Shown one piece after another: positions 8,976 to 18,628 of a stretch of DNA of 64,000 nucleotides. The first letter of the stretch is position 1; each line of letters starts with the position of its first letter. The stretch lies in the NCBI RefSeq assembly GCF_009805585.1, contig NZ_VHIN01000005.1:372001-436000 (forward strand), in the 5' to 3' direction. Position numbers and translations under genes: made by a program. The DNA is from Glutamicibacter sp. JC586 (GTDB lineage: Bacteria; Actinomycetota; Actinomycetes; Actinomycetales; Micrococcaceae). Under the pieces are notes generated by a model. The model was not told where the DNA came from, did not search any database, and was given only the letters and a program-made list of their open reading frames with translations.

Positions 8976-10514
8976 ATGGACACCACCATCCTGCAAATGC
9001 AGGAGATCACCAAGACTTTCCCCGGGGTTAAGGCGTTAGATAACGTCAACCTCTCGGTGAAGACCGGCGAAATTCACGCCATCTGCGGCGAAAACGGCGC
9101 CGGCAAATCCACCCTCATGAAGGTACTCTCCGGGGTCTACCCGCACGGTAGCTACGAGGGCCAAATCATCTTCGAAGGTGAAGAACTCAAGGCTTCGAGC
9201 ATCAAGGACTCCGAAGCCAAAGGCATCGTGATCATCCACCAAGAACTGGCACTGGTGCCCTACCTTTCGGTGGCCGAGAACATCTTCCTAGGCAATGAAA
9301 CCTCCCGTGGTGGCTTCATTGACTGGAATGAAACCAACCACCGCGCCGCCGATCTGCTGCGACGTGTGGGTCTAGACGAACTACCGATTACCCAGGTAGG
9401 TCAGCTAGGCGTGGGCAAGCAGCAACTGGTGGAAATCGCCAAGGCGCTGAGCAAAAACGTTAAGCTGCTGATCCTCGATGAGCCTACCGCGGCGCTAAAC
9501 GACGATGATTCCGAGCACCTGCTGAACCTGCTGCGCGGACTGCGTGAACAAGGCATCACCTCGATTATCATTTCGCACAAGCTCGGTGAGATTGAAGATA
9601 TCGCCAATACCACCACCATCATCCGCGACGGCCAGTCCATCGAAGCCTTGGACATGGCTGACCCGGCCTCCAACCAGAACCGCATCATCCGCGGCATGGT
9701 TGGCCGCGAGCTCTCCTCGCGCTACCCAGATCGTGAGCCGAAGATTGGCGACGTGGTCTTTGAAGTGCGTGACTGGTCCCTACAACACCCGGTCCAGCAG
9801 GATCGAACCGTGGTGGATAACGCCTCGCTGAACGTGCGTGCCGGCGAGATCGTGGGCATCGCGGGTCTGATGGGCGCCGGTAGAACCGAGCTGGCGATGA
9901 GCATCTTTGGGCGCAGCTACGGCCGATATAGCAGTGGCAGTGTACTCATGGGTGGCAAGCAAGTAGATACCTCCACCGTGGAAAAAGCTATTAAGGCCGG
10001 CATCGCCTATGTTTCAGAGGACCGCAAGAAGTTCGGGCTGAATCTGATCGAAGACATTCGAGTGAACACCACCGCGGCGGGCTTAGGCAAGATCTCCTCC
10101 AACGGTTTTGTGAACGGCAATAAGGAAATCCAGATCGCCGAGCACTACCGCAAGTCCATGCGCATCAAGACCCCCAATGTGATGGCCAAGGTGGGCAATC
10201 TTTCCGGTGGTAACCAGCAGAAAGTGGTGCTGGGCAAGTGGTTGCACACCGCCCCGGAACTACTGATCCTCGATGAACCCACCCGCGGCATTGACGTGGG
10301 AGCCAAGTACGAGATCTACACGATCATCAATGAACTGGCCGCAGCCGGCAAAGCAGTTTTGGTGATCTCCTCGGAGCTGCCTGAACTACTGGGCATCTGC
10401 GACCGAATTTACACTCTGGCCTACGGGCGCATGACCGGTCAGCTGCCGGTGGCCGAAGCCACCCAGGAACGCCTCATGGAACTGATGACCATCGAGAAGG
10501 AAAGTACCCGATGA
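8976..10514 (+). CDS. mmsA: Sugar ABC transporter ATP-binding protein (MmsA/GguA type)
   Basis: A 512-residue ATPase with two tandem ABC domains, as usual for CUT2 sugar importers. Domain 1 carries Walker [10 protein letters not shown] and a degenerate signature ([16 protein letters not shown]) before Walker B LLILDEPT. Domain 2 has the degenerate GLMGAGRTE in the Walker A position and an intact signature LSGGNQQK with [10 protein letters not shown]. That asymmetry is normal for the family. ATG 8976 follows AAGGA; an in-frame GTG lies at 8943. The stop overlaps the permease start by 4 bp, so translation is coupled. Confidence 0.92.
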   Translation: MDTTILQMQEITKTFPGVKALDNVNLSVKTGEIHAICGENGAGKSTLMKVLSGVYPHGSYEGQIIFEGEELKASSIKDSEAKGIVIIHQELALVPYLSVAENIFLGNETSRGGFIDWNETNHRAADLLRRVGLDELPITQVGQLGVGKQQLVEIAKALSKNVKLLILDEPTAALNDDDSEHLLNLLRGLREQGITSIIISHKLGEIEDIANTTTIIRDGQSIEALDMADPASNQNRIIRGMVGRELSSRYPDREPKIGDVVFEVRDWSLQHPVQQDRTVVDNASLNVRAGEIVGIAGLMGAGRTELAMSIFGRSYGRYSSGSVLMGGKQVDTSTVEKAIKAGIAYVSEDRKKFGLNLIEDIRVNTTAAGLGKISSNGFVNGNKEIQIAEHYRKSMRIKTPNVMAKVGNLSGGNQQKVVLGKWLHTAPELLILDEPTRGIDVGAKYEIYTIINELAAAGKAVLVISSELPELLGICDRIYTLAYGRMTGQLPVAEATQERLMELMTIEKESTR

Positions 10515-11692
10515 CACTGTCAACCGAGTTGAAGGATATCTTCACCAAAAACCTACGCACCTCAGGCATTTACATTGCCTTTGTGCTCATCATTGTGCTC
10601 TTCAGCATCCTGACCAACGGGCTGCTACTGAGCCCAACGAACATCACCAACATCGTCTTGCAGTACTCCTACGTGCTGATCCTGGCCTTGGGCATGATCA
10701 TTGTGATCGTCGCCGGGCATATCGATCTTTCCGTCGGCTCCCTGGTGGCGCTGACCGGTGCAGTCTCCGCGGTGCTGGTCATCAAACACGATATGCCGTG
10801 GTGGGTTGGCATGCTCGCCGGCATCGCCGTGGGTGCGATCTGTGGTTTGTGGCAGGGCTTCTGGGTGGCCTACGTGGGCATCCCGGCGTTCATCGTGACC
10901 CTGGCCGGCATGTTGCTCTTCCGCGGTTTGACCTACGAGGTGCTCAACAACGTATCCCTGTCCCCATTCCCGGGTGAATATGGGCAGATCGCCGGTGGCT
11001 TCCTGAACGGACTGCTCGGCGGTTACGGCTTTGATACCTTCACCCTGGTGATCGGCGTGATCGCAGTAGCCGGTCTGGTGTACTCGCAGTGGCGCAACCG
11101 TCAGGGCCGTATTAAGTACGGCCAGAGTGTTGAGTCCATGGCGATGTTCGCCGGCAAAAACGTGATCACCGCGATCATCATCCTCTGGTTCTTCTGGCAG
11201 ATCGCCACCAGCCGTGGCATGCCAATCGTACTGATCATCTTGGCCGTACTGATCCTGGGCTACCACACGCTGACCACCCGCACCGTTTTTGGCCGTCACG
11301 TTTACGCCATCGGTGGCAACCTCTCGGCAGCCAAACTCTCGGGTGTGAACGTGAAGAAGATCAACCTGTGGATCTTCATCAACATGGGCCTGCTCGCCGG
11401 TGTGGCCGGCGTAGTCTTCTCCTCGCGTTCCAATGGTGCCCAGCCCGGCGCCGGCAACATGTTTGAGCTCGATGCCATCGCAGCCTGCTTCATCGGTGGA
11501 GCGTCAACCACCGGTGGTGTGGGCCGGGTGACCGGTGCGATCGTCGGTGGCTTGGTGATGGCGGTGCTCTCTAACGGCATGCAGCTAATGGGTGTGGGTG
11601 CTTCCACACAGCAGATCGTCAAGGGTATTGTGCTGCTATTGGCAGTTGCCTTTGATATCTACAACAAGCGTCGCGCAGGCGCCACCAGCTAA
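10511..11692 (+). CDS. mmsB: Sugar ABC transporter permease (MmsB/GguB type)
   Basis: A 393-residue multi-span membrane protein forming the channel of the CUT2 importer with the upstream binding protein and ATPase. Family features are [19 protein letters not shown] near residue 70, the long hydrophobic segments, and the C-terminal [29 protein letters not shown] split block. It starts within the ATPase stop codon (ATGA). It is followed by a strong hairpin and then galM. Confidence 0.92.
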   Translation: MTLSTELKDIFTKNLRTSGIYIAFVLIIVLFSILTNGLLLSPTNITNIVLQYSYVLILALGMIIVIVAGHIDLSVGSLVALTGAVSAVLVIKHDMPWWVGMLAGIAVGAICGLWQGFWVAYVGIPAFIVTLAGMLLFRGLTYEVLNNVSLSPFPGEYGQIAGGFLNGLLGGYGFDTFTLVIGVIAVAGLVYSQWRNRQGRIKYGQSVESMAMFAGKNVITAIIILWFFWQIATSRGMPIVLIILAVLILGYHTLTTRTVFGRHVYAIGGNLSAAKLSGVNVKKINLWIFINMGLLAGVAGVVFSSRSNGAQPGAGNMFELDAIAACFIGGASTTGGVGRVTGAIVGGLVMAVLSNGMQLMGVGASTQQIVKGIVLLLAVAFDIYNKRRAGATS

Positions 11693-11718
11693 GCATCACG
11701 CGCGCACAAGAAATTGAC

Positions 11719-11758
11719 CGTTGGGCCCTTCCACATTGACGTGGGGAAGGGCCCAACG
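11719..11758 (+). terminator. Strong hairpin between mmsB and galM
   Basis: A perfect 14-bp G/C-rich stem (11719-11732 with 11745-11758) with a 12-nt loop, without a clear T-tract. It ends 20 bp before the galM start, so it may attenuate or process the transcript rather than end it. Confidence 0.55.
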
Positions 11759-11777
11759 CGCGCAGAAATGAGGAATC

Positions 11778-12689
11778 ATGTCCGGTATTAATGGCCAGGT
11801 GTTAACGCTGAAGGCCCACGGCTTCACCGCAGAAATTGCTACCCTTGGCGCCACCTTGGTCAGCCTCGAATACCAGGGCCGTCCACTGGTGCGAGCCTTT
11901 GATCCGCTCGGTGAGCGACCGGCCTACTCGGGGGCCATCCTTGCCCCGTGGCCCAATCGGGTTACCGACGGCAACTACCGGTGGGATGGTGTGCAGTACC
12001 AGTTGCCGCTGAGCGAACCGGCCCGTGGCCACGCCCTGCATGGTTTAGTGACCGATGATCTTTTCACGCCCGGTGAGCACGCCGACCAGTCGCTCGAACT
12101 ACGCACCACCATTAGCCCCAGCGAGGGCTATCCCTTTGAGATCCAGCTGGCGATCACCTACCAACTCGAAGCTCAAGGACTGCGAATCACCGCCGCAGTC
12201 ACCAATAATGGCAGCCAGGCAGCCCCGTTCGGCTGGGGTTCGCACGCTTACCTCGTAGCCCCGGGCAAGAATGTTAATGGTTGGAACTTGAGCCTGCCTG
12301 CTCAACGCGTGCAGCTGATCGAAGGTGAGCGGCTCTTGCCCAAAGACGTGGTCAGCGTTGACAGTACCGAGCTAGATTTCCGAAGTGCCCGGGTCGTCGG
12401 GGACACCTTTATCGACCACGCCTACACCGGGTTGGACGCTGGCGAAGACCAGTTGATCCGTGCAGTACTTACCGATGAAAATGGCATTGGTTCGCAGGTC
12501 ATTTGGGATGAGACTCAACCGTGGGTGCAGATTCACACCGCAGACCGCGATGATCCGGAATTGAACCGTACCGGATTGGCCATTGAGCCGATGACCTGCC
12601 CGCCCGGTGCCTTCAACTCGGGCGAAGACGTGATCCGGTTGGAACCAGGATCCAGCCACCAGACCAGCTGGGTGATCGCTCCGGCGTAG
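11778..12689 (+). CDS. galM: Aldose 1-epimerase family protein
   Basis: A 303-residue mutarotase that would interconvert alpha and beta anomers of imported sugars. The fold markers are ILAPWPNRVTDGNYRWDG (about residues 55-72), the active-site His in RGHALHGLV, a second His in GWGSHAYLV and the late catalytic Glu in LAIEPMTCPPGAFNSG. It closes the arabinose locus, where fast anomer exchange of L-arabinose would help the isomerase. ATG 11778 follows GAGGA. Sugar preference cannot be read from sequence. Confidence 0.9.
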   Translation: MSGINGQVLTLKAHGFTAEIATLGATLVSLEYQGRPLVRAFDPLGERPAYSGAILAPWPNRVTDGNYRWDGVQYQLPLSEPARGHALHGLVTDDLFTPGEHADQSLELRTTISPSEGYPFEIQLAITYQLEAQGLRITAAVTNNGSQAAPFGWGSHAYLVAPGKNVNGWNLSLPAQRVQLIEGERLLPKDVVSVDSTELDFRSARVVGDTFIDHAYTGLDAGEDQLIRAVLTDENGIGSQVIWDETQPWVQIHTADRDDPELNRTGLAIEPMTCPPGAFNSGEDVIRLEPGSSHQTSWVIAPA

Positions 12690-12850
12690 GTCGACTGAGT
12701 GTTCCAACAAAACCAGTGACCCACCGCGTCTATTTCCTCGCTGACGGTGGCTGGGCAGCTGTCGCGGACCATGGCCAGCCACATATGCACAGTCTGCCCC
12801 AGGACAGCTTAGTATTCGACAAGCCCCAAAGGAACTGGGAGGATCGGACC

Positions 12851-13093
12851 ATGCACTTCTTGGCTGAAGCTATTCGCCTGGCAGATTGGCGCCGCGCGTC
12901 AACGTACGTTTGGGTGCCATTTCTGGCTTGGGTCCTTGCCGCCCTGACAACCAATTTGATCCTAATATTGGCTGGGGGACCGGATGCCCACTGGCGAATA
13001 CTCGCCTCGCTCACGGCAGGAACCGTAGCCTCGTACTGCGCGCGAAGCATTGTCTCCAAAAAGCGCGGGAAGGCAGCTGAACCTGAAAGTTAG
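12851..13093 (+). CDS. Small hypothetical membrane protein
   Basis: An 80-residue protein of unknown function with two predicted membrane helices (about residues 22-45 and 52-70) and a basic C-terminal tail (SKKRGK). The start at ATG 12851 is chosen because GGGAGGA precedes it; the frame is open further upstream to 12716. It stands alone between galM and the convergent acyltransferase gene. I do not recognise a family. Confidence 0.6.
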   Translation: MHFLAEAIRLADWRRASTYVWVPFLAWVLAALTTNLILILAGGPDAHWRILASLTAGTVASYCARSIVSKKRGKAAEPES

Positions 13094-13174
13094 GTTCGAG
13101 CTACGTCGCGCAATAAGGGTGCGACGAGGGCATGACGGCCAGGTTTTGGGCTCGTGCAAATAATGCCGTTCGCC

Positions 13175-14941
13175 CTATAGCTGCAGCTTGAGCCCCACGT
13201 GGCTCTTTTCGTACCCGAGCCGTTCATAAAATTCGTGCGCTCGCAGTCTGGAAGTATCAGTTGTTAACTGCGCTAGCAGAGCACCGCGAGCTCGGCCATG
13301 CGCGTGAGCCCATTCGAGCATCGCCCGGCCAACGCCATGCGAGCGTTCGCTGGCGGCCACGCGCACCCCTTCAATCTGCAAACGAGTGGTGCCCTGACGG
13401 GACAGCCCCGGAATGATCGAAAGCTGCATGGTCCCCACGACGGTATCCTCTTGGTCGCGCACCACCGCAAGGTAGTGGGTGGAATCGCGGCTGATCTTAT
13501 CGAAGGCCCGCTCGTAGGTGGTGATCTCTTGCCCTTCGCGCGAGGCGCCCAACTCGTCATCCGACAGCAGTGCGACAATGGCTGGTACATCGGAGCGTTC
13601 GGCACGCTGCACCCGATACTGCCGCTCGCCCAGGCGAAGCAACCCTCCCACCGAGGCGCGCGCCTGTGAACGAAGCTTGAGGATCAGCGCATCCAGCCAT
13701 CCGCCCACATGTTCGCGGCCTTCCGGAGTATCGGGGTAGCGGCAGCGCAGGTGCAGGCCGGCATCATCGAGGATGAACCACAACATCACCCCGTCGGTAC
13801 GGATGCTCGCACCAATGTACTGGGCTTCGAGGCCGATGGAATCCACGCGCACCGGCAGTCGGCGCAAATCCAACCAGGAAATGGCGAACATGCCGGGTTC
13901 CTCCGGCATGCCGCCCCACGGTTCAAGGATTTCTTCCAGTGGCCAGGAACCAAGTTTGACCGCTTCCTTCACGGCTGCAGCGCAGGCGCTCGGGGTCGGG
14001 TCAGCAGACTCAATGACCGAGTTGGTGATGAACCACCCCACCGAGTCATCCCACCGGTGATCGTAACGGCTATGCACCGGGAAGACCGCGCGCAGTGGTG
14101 CCTGTGCGAGTTCTTGGGTTACCGCGGTCATCGCCGAGATTACGGCGGTGAGTGTAGAGACCGAATCTTCCTTGGCTTGAGCAGCAAAGGCGGCACTGTC
14201 ATCAACATCCAGCACGTCGCGAACTTCGACGCGTTCGGCATGTGGCACCGGTTCGCCCAGTGGCAACGGGAAGCGTGGCATGACCGAACCGCTAGCTCCC
14301 AGCACTTCGGCCCAACGCTGGTGTACCTCGCGCGGGGCGCGCTCACGATTCACCAATTCGCGAGTGTGCTCGGTGAAGCTGGCGGCCTGTAGCGGTTGCG
14401 GGTTCTCTTCCTCATCAGAAAGCCCTAGTGCGCGCAAGAGATCTCGGGCGATCACCAGCATGGACCACATGTCCACGTGTGAATGATCCGAAGCTATGAC
14501 CACCGTTGATTCCAGCGCGGTTTCTAGCAGGCACAGGCGATGTGAGGGAGTGTTGAGCGGAGCGCAGAACTGATCAAAAACATCACGCAAGGCGTCGTTC
14601 ATCGACTGCCCAGTAGCCACCGGATGCTGCACCCACGAGCCAGGACCTACCGTGATCTCCTCCAGATGAAGCTCGCCGTGCGCATCTTGGCTGAAGGCAG
14701 AAAGTAGCGTCCCGTGACGGTTGATCACTTCCAGCCACGCATTAGCGAGGTCATCTAGTTCGACCTTGGCCGGCAGCCTGAAGCTAATGGCCATCCACGA
14801 GCCGGGGCGTTGCCCCAAGGAGACATGACGGCGCTGATCAAAGGAAATGGGCAGCTCAACTCCGGTGCGCGTCGCACTTACGTCGTAACCGCGCAACTTT
14901 CCGAAGGGCAAGCGTAACTGTGCAACGTTCGTCAGTCTCAT
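13175..14941 (-). CDS. Condensation-domain-like acyltransferase fused to a GNAT acetyltransferase
   Basis: A 588-residue protein with two parts. Residues 1-430 look like an NRPS-type condensation/acyltransferase domain: the segment DHSHVDMWS (152-160) matches the HHxxxD active-site motif with the catalytic His153 and Asp157 kept and the first His replaced by Asp, and SVGWFITNSV matches the later structural motif. Residues about 440-588 are a GNAT domain with the acetyl-CoA loop (ERSHGVGRA) and an IxGVRVAA strand. There are no adenylation or carrier domains nearby, so this is not a standard peptide synthetase. It might acylate a small alcohol or amine; substrate unknown. It is divergently placed from an alpha/beta hydrolase with a 50-bp gap. 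Confidence 0.75.
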   Translation of the reverse strand: MRLTNVAQLRLPFGKLRGYDVSATRTGVELPISFDQRRHVSLGQRPGSWMAISFRLPAKVELDDLANAWLEVINRHGTLLSAFSQDAHGELHLEEITVGPGSWVQHPVATGQSMNDALRDVFDQFCAPLNTPSHRLCLLETALESTVVIASDHSHVDMWSMLVIARDLLRALGLSDEEENPQPLQAASFTEHTRELVNRERAPREVHQRWAEVLGASGSVMPRFPLPLGEPVPHAERVEVRDVLDVDDSAAFAAQAKEDSVSTLTAVISAMTAVTQELAQAPLRAVFPVHSRYDHRWDDSVGWFITNSVIESADPTPSACAAAVKEAVKLGSWPLEEILEPWGGMPEEPGMFAISWLDLRRLPVRVDSIGLEAQYIGASIRTDGVMLWFILDDAGLHLRCRYPDTPEGREHVGGWLDALILKLRSQARASVGGLLRLGERQYRVQRAERSDVPAIVALLSDDELGASREGQEITTYERAFDKISRDSTHYLAVVRDQEDTVVGTMQLSIIPGLSRQGTTRLQIEGVRVAASERSHGVGRAMLEWAHAHGRARGALLAQLTTDTSRLRAHEFYERLGYEKSHVGLKLQL

Positions 14942-14991
14942 GGCGTTATCCTATTACCCAAGATCGAGTATGACTGAAGCGAGCGCGGATT

Positions 14992-15798
14992 ATGGCGAAA
15001 TTTAGTGTTGAAGGCGCCCAGCTTGCCGTTGAGCTCAGCGATGAGGGCGGTCACCCGGTAGTTCAGCTTCACGGGCTGACCTCCAGCAGGGCACGGGACC
15101 GCGTACTGAATATGGACCTGGGGCGTGGACTGAGCGGCACCAGATTGCTTCGTTACGATGCCCGTGGGCACGGCCAATCCACCGGGCGCACCAACGCAGA
15201 GGACTACGAGTGGAAGAACTTGGCCGATGATCTGTTGGCCCTGCTCCATGAATACTTCCCCAATGAGAAGGTCTACGGTGTGGGTCAATCCATGGGTTGC
15301 GCCACCTTGTTGTACGCCGCGATCAAAGAACCAGAACGCTTCTGCGGCCTGACGCTGTTGCTTCCGCCCACCGCGTGGGAGTCCCGCAAGGCAAAGTCGC
15401 AGGCGTATCTGCGCAACGCTGACCTGTTGGAAGCCGAAGGTTGGGATGCTTTCATTCAGGCCGATATTGACGCGCCCGTTCCACCAGCCACGGTAGGTAA
15501 TCCGGTGACGGTCCCAGATAATTCCCTGGCGCTATTGCCCACGATCTTCCGCGGTGCCGCGGCCAGCGACCTGCCGCAGCTAGCCGACCTCGCCCGGGTG
15601 ACCATCCCAACGCATATTCTGGCGTGGACCGAGGACCCATCTCACCCGGTGACTACCGCTCAAGCATTGTTGTATGCATTGCCCCAAGCAAAGCTACAGG
15701 TGGCCAGCACCCGCGAAGAAGTGAACGCGTGGCCACAGATCCTGATGGATGATGTCACCAAACATGGTGCCCTGCATTCATCGGAGCCGGTGCACTAG
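14992..15798 (+). CDS. Alpha/beta hydrolase
   Basis: A 268-residue alpha/beta-hydrolase-fold protein. The oxyanion turn VVQLHGLTSS, the RYDARGHGQS strand and the nucleophile elbow GQSMG are all visible; WTEDPSHPV holds the likely acid residue. A catalytic His in the usual C-terminal position is not obvious: the expected stretch reads STREEVNAWP, and the only late histidines are in KHGALHSSEPVH. It may use one of these or be non-hydrolytic. It is divergent from the condensation-like gene and overlaps the convergent oxidoreductase by 4 bp. No clear ribosome site precedes ATG 14992. Confidence 0.78.
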   Translation: MAKFSVEGAQLAVELSDEGGHPVVQLHGLTSSRARDRVLNMDLGRGLSGTRLLRYDARGHGQSTGRTNAEDYEWKNLADDLLALLHEYFPNEKVYGVGQSMGCATLLYAAIKEPERFCGLTLLLPPTAWESRKAKSQAYLRNADLLEAEGWDAFIQADIDAPVPPATVGNPVTVPDNSLALLPTIFRGAAASDLPQLADLARVTIPTHILAWTEDPSHPVTTAQALLYALPQAKLQVASTREEVNAWPQILMDDVTKHGALHSSEPVH

Positions 15799-16823
15799 TT
15801 TCTGCGTAAGTCAGTGGCAATCTGATCCATGGTCACAGCGATGGCTAGGGACTCGTCTAAAGGCATCACGGGGGATTCAGTCAGGCCCTCGCCGAGGCAC
15901 CAGGCGACATGGGCAGCTTCCCAACCCAGCCCTCGTGCGGGGGAATCCTGAGTGAATTTTTGAGTGTCGAGAATACTTCCATCGCTACCGCGTAGTACCA
16001 GCTTCGAACCAGCATAGATTGGCCGTTCTACTTCCAAACTCGCTTCAGTGCCGGCAATCCACGCGGCCTGCGGCGAGTCAGTTTCGATGCTGCTGAAGAT
16101 ATTGGCGGTGGATCCATCATCGTTGGAAAGCACCGCAGTGAAAGACGCATCAACTCCTGTCTGCGTCATTCGGCCAGAGGCATGAAGTAGTTCCTTGGCC
16201 GGGGAGACCATGACGCTGAAGGCGATGGGATAAATACCAACATCAAGCAGGGCACCACCGCCGAGTGCTGGATCATAGATTCGCGAGGTGAGGTCCTCCG
16301 GAAATTTTGCCCCAAAATCTGCGTGGATTGAGATGATCCTGCCGAGCATTCCGGAAGCGATCACTTGCTGGATGACGTTGCCGACCGGTAGAAGCCGAGA
16401 CCACATGCCTTCCATGACAAAGACGCCGGCCGCTCTTCCAGCATCGATTACCTGACGGGTCTGCTTCGCATTCAGTGTCATAGGCTTTTCAACTAGGACG
16501 TGCTTGCCTGCACTGATGGCCTGCATGGCCAGATCTGCGTGCCCACTGTGCGGAACGGCGATATAAATAACGTCCACGGCCGGGTCCTCGATGACCTGGG
16601 TATAGGAATCGTAGACCCGCGTGGCGCTGTCGCCGTATCTCTTGACGAACTGTTCTGAACGCTCGAAGCTCCGTGATCCCACGGCTGAAATCCGCGAACG
16701 CGTCAGGGTGTTCAGTGAGTGCCCGAATTCCGCAGCGATCCAGCCTGGACCGAGAATTCCCCAATTCAGCGCAGGGGCCTTGCGAGGATGTTGCAGGGTG
16801 GAGGCGGGCAAGACTAATGGCAT
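15795..16823 (-). CDS. Gfo/Idh/MocA family oxidoreductase
   Basis: A 342-residue NAD(P)-dependent dehydrogenase. The N-terminal Rossmann motif reads WGILGPGWIA, followed by VDVIYIAVPHSGHADLAMQAISAGKHVLVEKPMTLN, which contains the conserved EKP lysine. The C-terminal domain has GGGALLDVGIYPIAF with the family's active-site Asp. Members act on cyclic polyols, sugars or trans-dihydrodiols; this one resembles the dihydrodiol dehydrogenase-like group. The start at 16823 is preferred because GGGAG precedes it; an in-frame ATG at 16859 has no such site. Single-gene unit, substrate unknown. Confidence 0.85.
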   Translation of the reverse strand: MPLVLPASTLQHPRKAPALNWGILGPGWIAAEFGHSLNTLTRSRISAVGSRSFERSEQFVKRYGDSATRVYDSYTQVIEDPAVDVIYIAVPHSGHADLAMQAISAGKHVLVEKPMTLNAKQTRQVIDAGRAAGVFVMEGMWSRLLPVGNVIQQVIASGMLGRIISIHADFGAKFPEDLTSRIYDPALGGGALLDVGIYPIAFSVMVSPAKELLHASGRMTQTGVDASFTAVLSNDDGSTANIFSSIETDSPQAAWIAGTEASLEVERPIYAGSKLVLRGSDGSILDTQKFTQDSPARGLGWEAAHVAWCLGEGLTESPVMPLDESLAIAVTMDQIATDLRRN

Positions 16824-16969
16824 GGACTCTCCCATTGAGTTGGCGTAAGTCATTGCCATTCACCCTAGTGGCAACCATAGAAAGTTCACAGTGCTGGCAG
16901 GGGTGATCCTCTATTGGCATTCCTAGGCTGGTGATGCACGCTTAGAACACCTTTACTCTTAGGAGCATC

Positions 16970-17992
16970 ATGAATCCCTCACCACGCTGGTTTGGCTCTC
17001 GTCCCTTGCCCCGACCAGAAGAAGATCTTGAAGATCAGGGTTTGGCCTTTGACGTTGGAACCCTGATTGAACGACGCAAGGTCCTGGCGGGTGTGGGACT
17101 GGGCGCGGTGGGGCTGGCGCTGGCAGCCTGCGCGCCAACGAGCCAGTCCAGCTCGTCATCGTCCTCCTCGTCGGAAGAAATCCCTGATGAAACTGCTGGT
17201 CCGTACCCGGGTGACGGGTCCAATGGACCGGATGTGCTTGAGGAAAGTGGCATCGTACGTAGCGATATTCGCTCCAGCTTCGGCGAAAGCACCACCACTG
17301 CCGAAGGTATCCCGATGAACCTAGAGCTGACGATTGTGGACATGGCCAACGGCAACAAACCCTTTGAAGGTGTCGCGGTGTACGTGTGGCATTGTGACCG
17401 TGATGGCGAATATTCGATGTACTCCACCGGTTTGGAAAACGAGAACTACCTGCGTGGGGCGCAAGTGGCCGACGCCGACGGCGTCGTGAAATACACCAGT
17501 ATCTTCCCGGCTTGTTATACCGGGCGTTGGCCGCACATTCACTTTGAGGTCTACCCCGACACCAAGTCGATCACCGATTCCACCAATGCTATTGCTACCT
17601 CTCAGGTGGCGTTGCCCAAGGATATTTGTGACGCCGCATTCGCGACTTCCGGATATGAAAAGTCAGTCACCAATATGAAGAGCCTGAGTTTGGAGACAGA
17701 CAACGTCTTCGGTGATGACGGGGGAGTTAAGCAACTAGGCACGGTGACGGGTGACGCGAGATCCGGCTACACGGTGAAGCTGACGGTGAATGTTGATACC
17801 ACGACGGAACCAACTAGTGGTTCGGCGCCCGGCGGTGGCGGTGGCGGCATGCGCGGTGGAACCCCACCTTCGGGCGCGCCGGACGGTACACCACCATCCG
17901 GTGGCCCTGGTGGTCAGGGTGGAACGCCTCCATCGGGTGCACCGTCGACGCCATCCGATAACGCGACGCCGTCCACCGGATCCAATACCTGA
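16970..17992 (+). CDS. Secreted intradiol dioxygenase-like lipoprotein with PPSG-repeat tail
   Basis: A 340-residue protein with a Tat-type signal (ERRKVLAG, about 35-41) ending in a lipobox LAAC (Cys54), so it is probably exported folded and lipid-anchored. A Ser-rich linker follows. The core matches intradiol ring-cleavage dioxygenases: GPYPG, DRDGEYS (Tyr148), CYTGRW (Tyr183) and PHIHFEV (His189, His191), which together give the Tyr2His2 iron site. The last 60 residues are Gly-rich with three copies of TPPSG. Cytoplasmic catechol dioxygenases lack signal and tail, so the true substrate outside the cell is uncertain. It ends at a strong hairpin shared with the convergent XRE gene. Confidence 0.85.
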   Translation: MNPSPRWFGSRPLPRPEEDLEDQGLAFDVGTLIERRKVLAGVGLGAVGLALAACAPTSQSSSSSSSSSEEIPDETAGPYPGDGSNGPDVLEESGIVRSDIRSSFGESTTTAEGIPMNLELTIVDMANGNKPFEGVAVYVWHCDRDGEYSMYSTGLENENYLRGAQVADADGVVKYTSIFPACYTGRWPHIHFEVYPDTKSITDSTNAIATSQVALPKDICDAAFATSGYEKSVTNMKSLSLETDNVFGDDGGVKQLGTVTGDARSGYTVKLTVNVDTTTEPTSGSAPGGGGGGMRGGTPPSGAPDGTPPSGGPGGQGGTPPSGAPSTPSDNATPSTGSNT

Positions 17993-17998
17993 CACACG

Positions 17999-18035
17999 AA
18001 AGCCAGCGGGAGTTGCAACTTCTCCCGCTGGCTTT
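17999..18035. terminator. Bidirectional terminator hairpin
   Basis: A perfect 14-bp stem (17999-18012 with 18022-18035) with a 9-nt loop, flanked by A and T residues on both sides. It lies between the convergent dioxygenase-like and XRE-cupin genes and probably ends both. Confidence 0.85.
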
Positions 18036-18051
18036 GTGCTGCTTGTTTGTC

Positions 18052-18606
18052 TCAGCTGACGACGATGCGTGCAAAGCGCGTGAGCTGTTCACCGTCATTG
18101 ATGTAGGTGAAGTCTTGATCCGTCGCAAAGGCGTAATGCTCTCCGGCCTGAACCGTGACAGTTTCTGTTGTGGTCTCGATGCGCAGGGATCCTTCGAGAA
18201 CCAGGACCATTTCTGACCAGCCGGCTGGGTCTGGTTCGCCCACATAGCACTCGGTTGGCATGAGCGTCCAGATCAGCAGTTGCGCTTCCTTGCTGGCGGG
18301 AACAGAGGCCATCATGGTCGCCACACTGCCTGGGAGCTGTCCCCTCCAGACGATTTCGTTGATGGAGGAGCGGGGTGCCGAAGGCTCGGCGACCAAGTCG
18401 ACGAAGGTGACGCCCAAGGATTCAGCCAGACGGTCCAGCCCGGTAAGGCTGATATTTGCTTCGCCGGCTTCAAGCTTGATCACCGTGCGTCGGCTAACCC
18501 CGGACTGGTCGGCAAGGGCGGCTTGGCTGAGTCCGGCGGCGAGCCGGAGGCGGCGGACGTTTCGACTGAGGTGTGTCAGAACATCTGAACTGTCACTGGG
18601 TTGCAT
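18052..18606 (-). CDS. XRE-family regulator with C-terminal cupin domain
   Basis: A 184-residue regulator. The HTH_3 domain spans about residues 12-70 (VRRLRLAAGLSQAALADQSG, then VSRRTVIKLEAGEANIS). A cupin barrel occupies about 105-180 (WSEMVLVLEGSLRIET, VQAGEHYAFATD), which in this family senses a small ligand. It is divergent from an EamA-type exporter, and an 8+8 bp inverted repeat lies over the exporter's start, so it most likely controls that gene and possibly itself. Confidence 0.88.
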   Translation of the reverse strand: MQPSDSSDVLTHLSRNVRRLRLAAGLSQAALADQSGVSRRTVIKLEAGEANISLTGLDRLAESLGVTFVDLVAEPSAPRSSINEIVWRGQLPGSVATMMASVPASKEAQLLIWTLMPTECYVGEPDPAGWSEMVLVLEGSLRIETTTETVTVQAGEHYAFATDQDFTYINDGEQLTRFARIVVS

Positions 18607-18628
18607 GTGAACTATTATTCACCATAGT

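Noticed and set aside
10625-11299. 224-codon open frame on the minus strand
   Set aside because: Antisense to the sugar permease; composition (His/Asp/Gln-rich) is that of a complementary strand of a membrane protein.
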